DNA from: an uncultured Acetatifactor sp.
GTDB lineage: Bacteria > Bacillota > Clostridia > Lachnospirales > Lachnospiraceae
DNA length: 6,139 nt
Direction of reading: 5' to 3'
NCBI GenBank assembly: GCA_910578215.1
Contig: CAJTPH010000039.1
Span: forward strand, 1 to 6,139
Position 1 is the stretch's first letter; each line of letters opens with the position of its first letter. The notes beneath the pieces were generated by a model. The model had not been told where the DNA came from and searched no databases. It worked only from the letters and a program-made list of their open reading frames with translations. The translations under genes and the position numbers were made by a program. Shown here one piece after another: positions 5,629 through 6,139 of the stretch.

Positions 5629-6139
5629 CTACCGCGCAATCGTAAGCTTCCACCCGACAACTATATAATTTGCCGTAATCTTCGAGTACTTGCCCTTATT
5701 TGCCGCCACAATCTTATCTATGGTAGTGCCGTACTTCTTTGCGATCGCGTATAAGGTGTCCCCCTTTTTGACCACATGGCTGACAAGCACACCCTCCGCC
5801 TGGGAAGGACCTGCACCCTCCGGCTTATTCTGCGCCGCCCCTGCTCCTTCGCCTGGACCAGCCGCACCGCCTGTCCCCTGCGTATAGGATACGTAAGGCA
5901 GCTTCCCGTGCTTATTCCATTTCCGGGAGCTGTAGCCGGATATATGCCCCATATTCTGCACCGCAGTGATCTGCACACAGTTTTTAAAGGACGGCGTACA
6001 TTCCACCGCAAGCCCACCCCCTATGTAGACCCCGATATGTCCCGGGAGCCAGACCGCCTCTCCCACCTCCAGCCTGCAGAAATCCGTTGAGACATCCCGG
6101 CATTTTTTTATCATGGTATCGGCGTTTATATCCGGCACC
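5629..6139 (-). CDS. NlpC/P60-like hydrolase with C-terminal LysM (3' part)
   Basis: The frame is open through the right edge, so the 5' end is missing and the GTG at 6136-6138 is probably internal. The visible 169 codons hold the second half of an NlpC/P60- or CHAP-like cysteine peptidase fold: VWLPGHIGVYIGGGLAVECT (29-48), with the likely catalytic His34, then VQITAV and HGKLPYV. The catalytic cysteine should lie upstream, outside the window. A Gly/Ala/Pro-rich linker (about 86-117) leads to one LysM domain (119-168, HVVKKGDTLYAIAKKYGTTI), which binds peptidoglycan. The protein probably acts on the cell wall as an autolysin, or as a phage endolysin or tail-associated hydrolase; similar lysin-like proteins are common in Clostridia and their prophages. 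It converges on the 109-aa gene, with the strong hairpin between them. Any signal peptide would be outside the window. Confidence 0.82.
   Translation of the reverse strand, partial: VPDINADTMIKKCRDVSTDFCRLEVGEAVWLPGHIGVYIGGGLAVECTPSFKNCVQITAVQNMGHISGYSSRKWNKHGKLPYVSYTQGTGGAAGPGEGAGAAQNKPEGAGPSQAEGVLVSHVVKKGDTLYAIAKKYGTTIDKIVAANKGKYSKITANYIVVGWKLTIAR

Overview
The window looks like chromosomal DNA of a low-to-mid GC Firmicute, most likely a Lachnospiraceae-type Clostridium relative. The reasons are the MiaB and MutS protein sequences, the miaB-mutS gene order usual in Clostridia, strong AGGAGG-type ribosome binding sites, and an NlpC/P60-LysM cell-wall protein. This assignment comes from remembered families; no search was run.

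Layout from left to right. Positions 1-343 hold a tandem array of a 125-bp unit (two complete identical copies and a 93-bp third copy) that ends on the base next to the mutS stop codon. mutS (344-3160, minus) is a complete mismatch-repair ATPase with an unusual K/E-rich N-terminal extension built on an 11-residue repeat. miaB (3234-4740, minus) lies upstream and is split by a +1 frameshift, next to two 9-bp direct repeats. A 72-codon Cro/C1-type HTH gene (4741-4959, minus) ends on the base before the miaB start. An AT-rich divergent promoter region (4960-5154) separates it from a 109-codon gene of unknown function (5155-5484, plus). A strong hairpin at 5497-5530 lies between that gene and the 3' part of a LysM-containing cell-wall hydrolase gene (5629-6139, minus, cut by the window edge).

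How the parts may work together. HTH gene, miaB and mutS lie on one strand with 0-bp and 73-bp junctions, so they could be one transcript from the leftward promoter at 4990-5019. The two divergent promoters each carry near-mirror copies of a dyad operator, and a third single site lies between them. This suggests that the HTH protein represses both its own operon and the 109-aa gene. If so, a tRNA-modification gene and a mismatch-repair gene have come under control of what resembles a small mobile or phage-like regulatory cassette. The frameshift in miaB suggests the junction is damaged or recently rearranged.

The most notable structures are the mirror-symmetric operator region, the foldable 125-bp repeat abutting mutS, and the broken miaB. 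No CRISPR array, complete transposase gene, tRNA or rRNA is visible.
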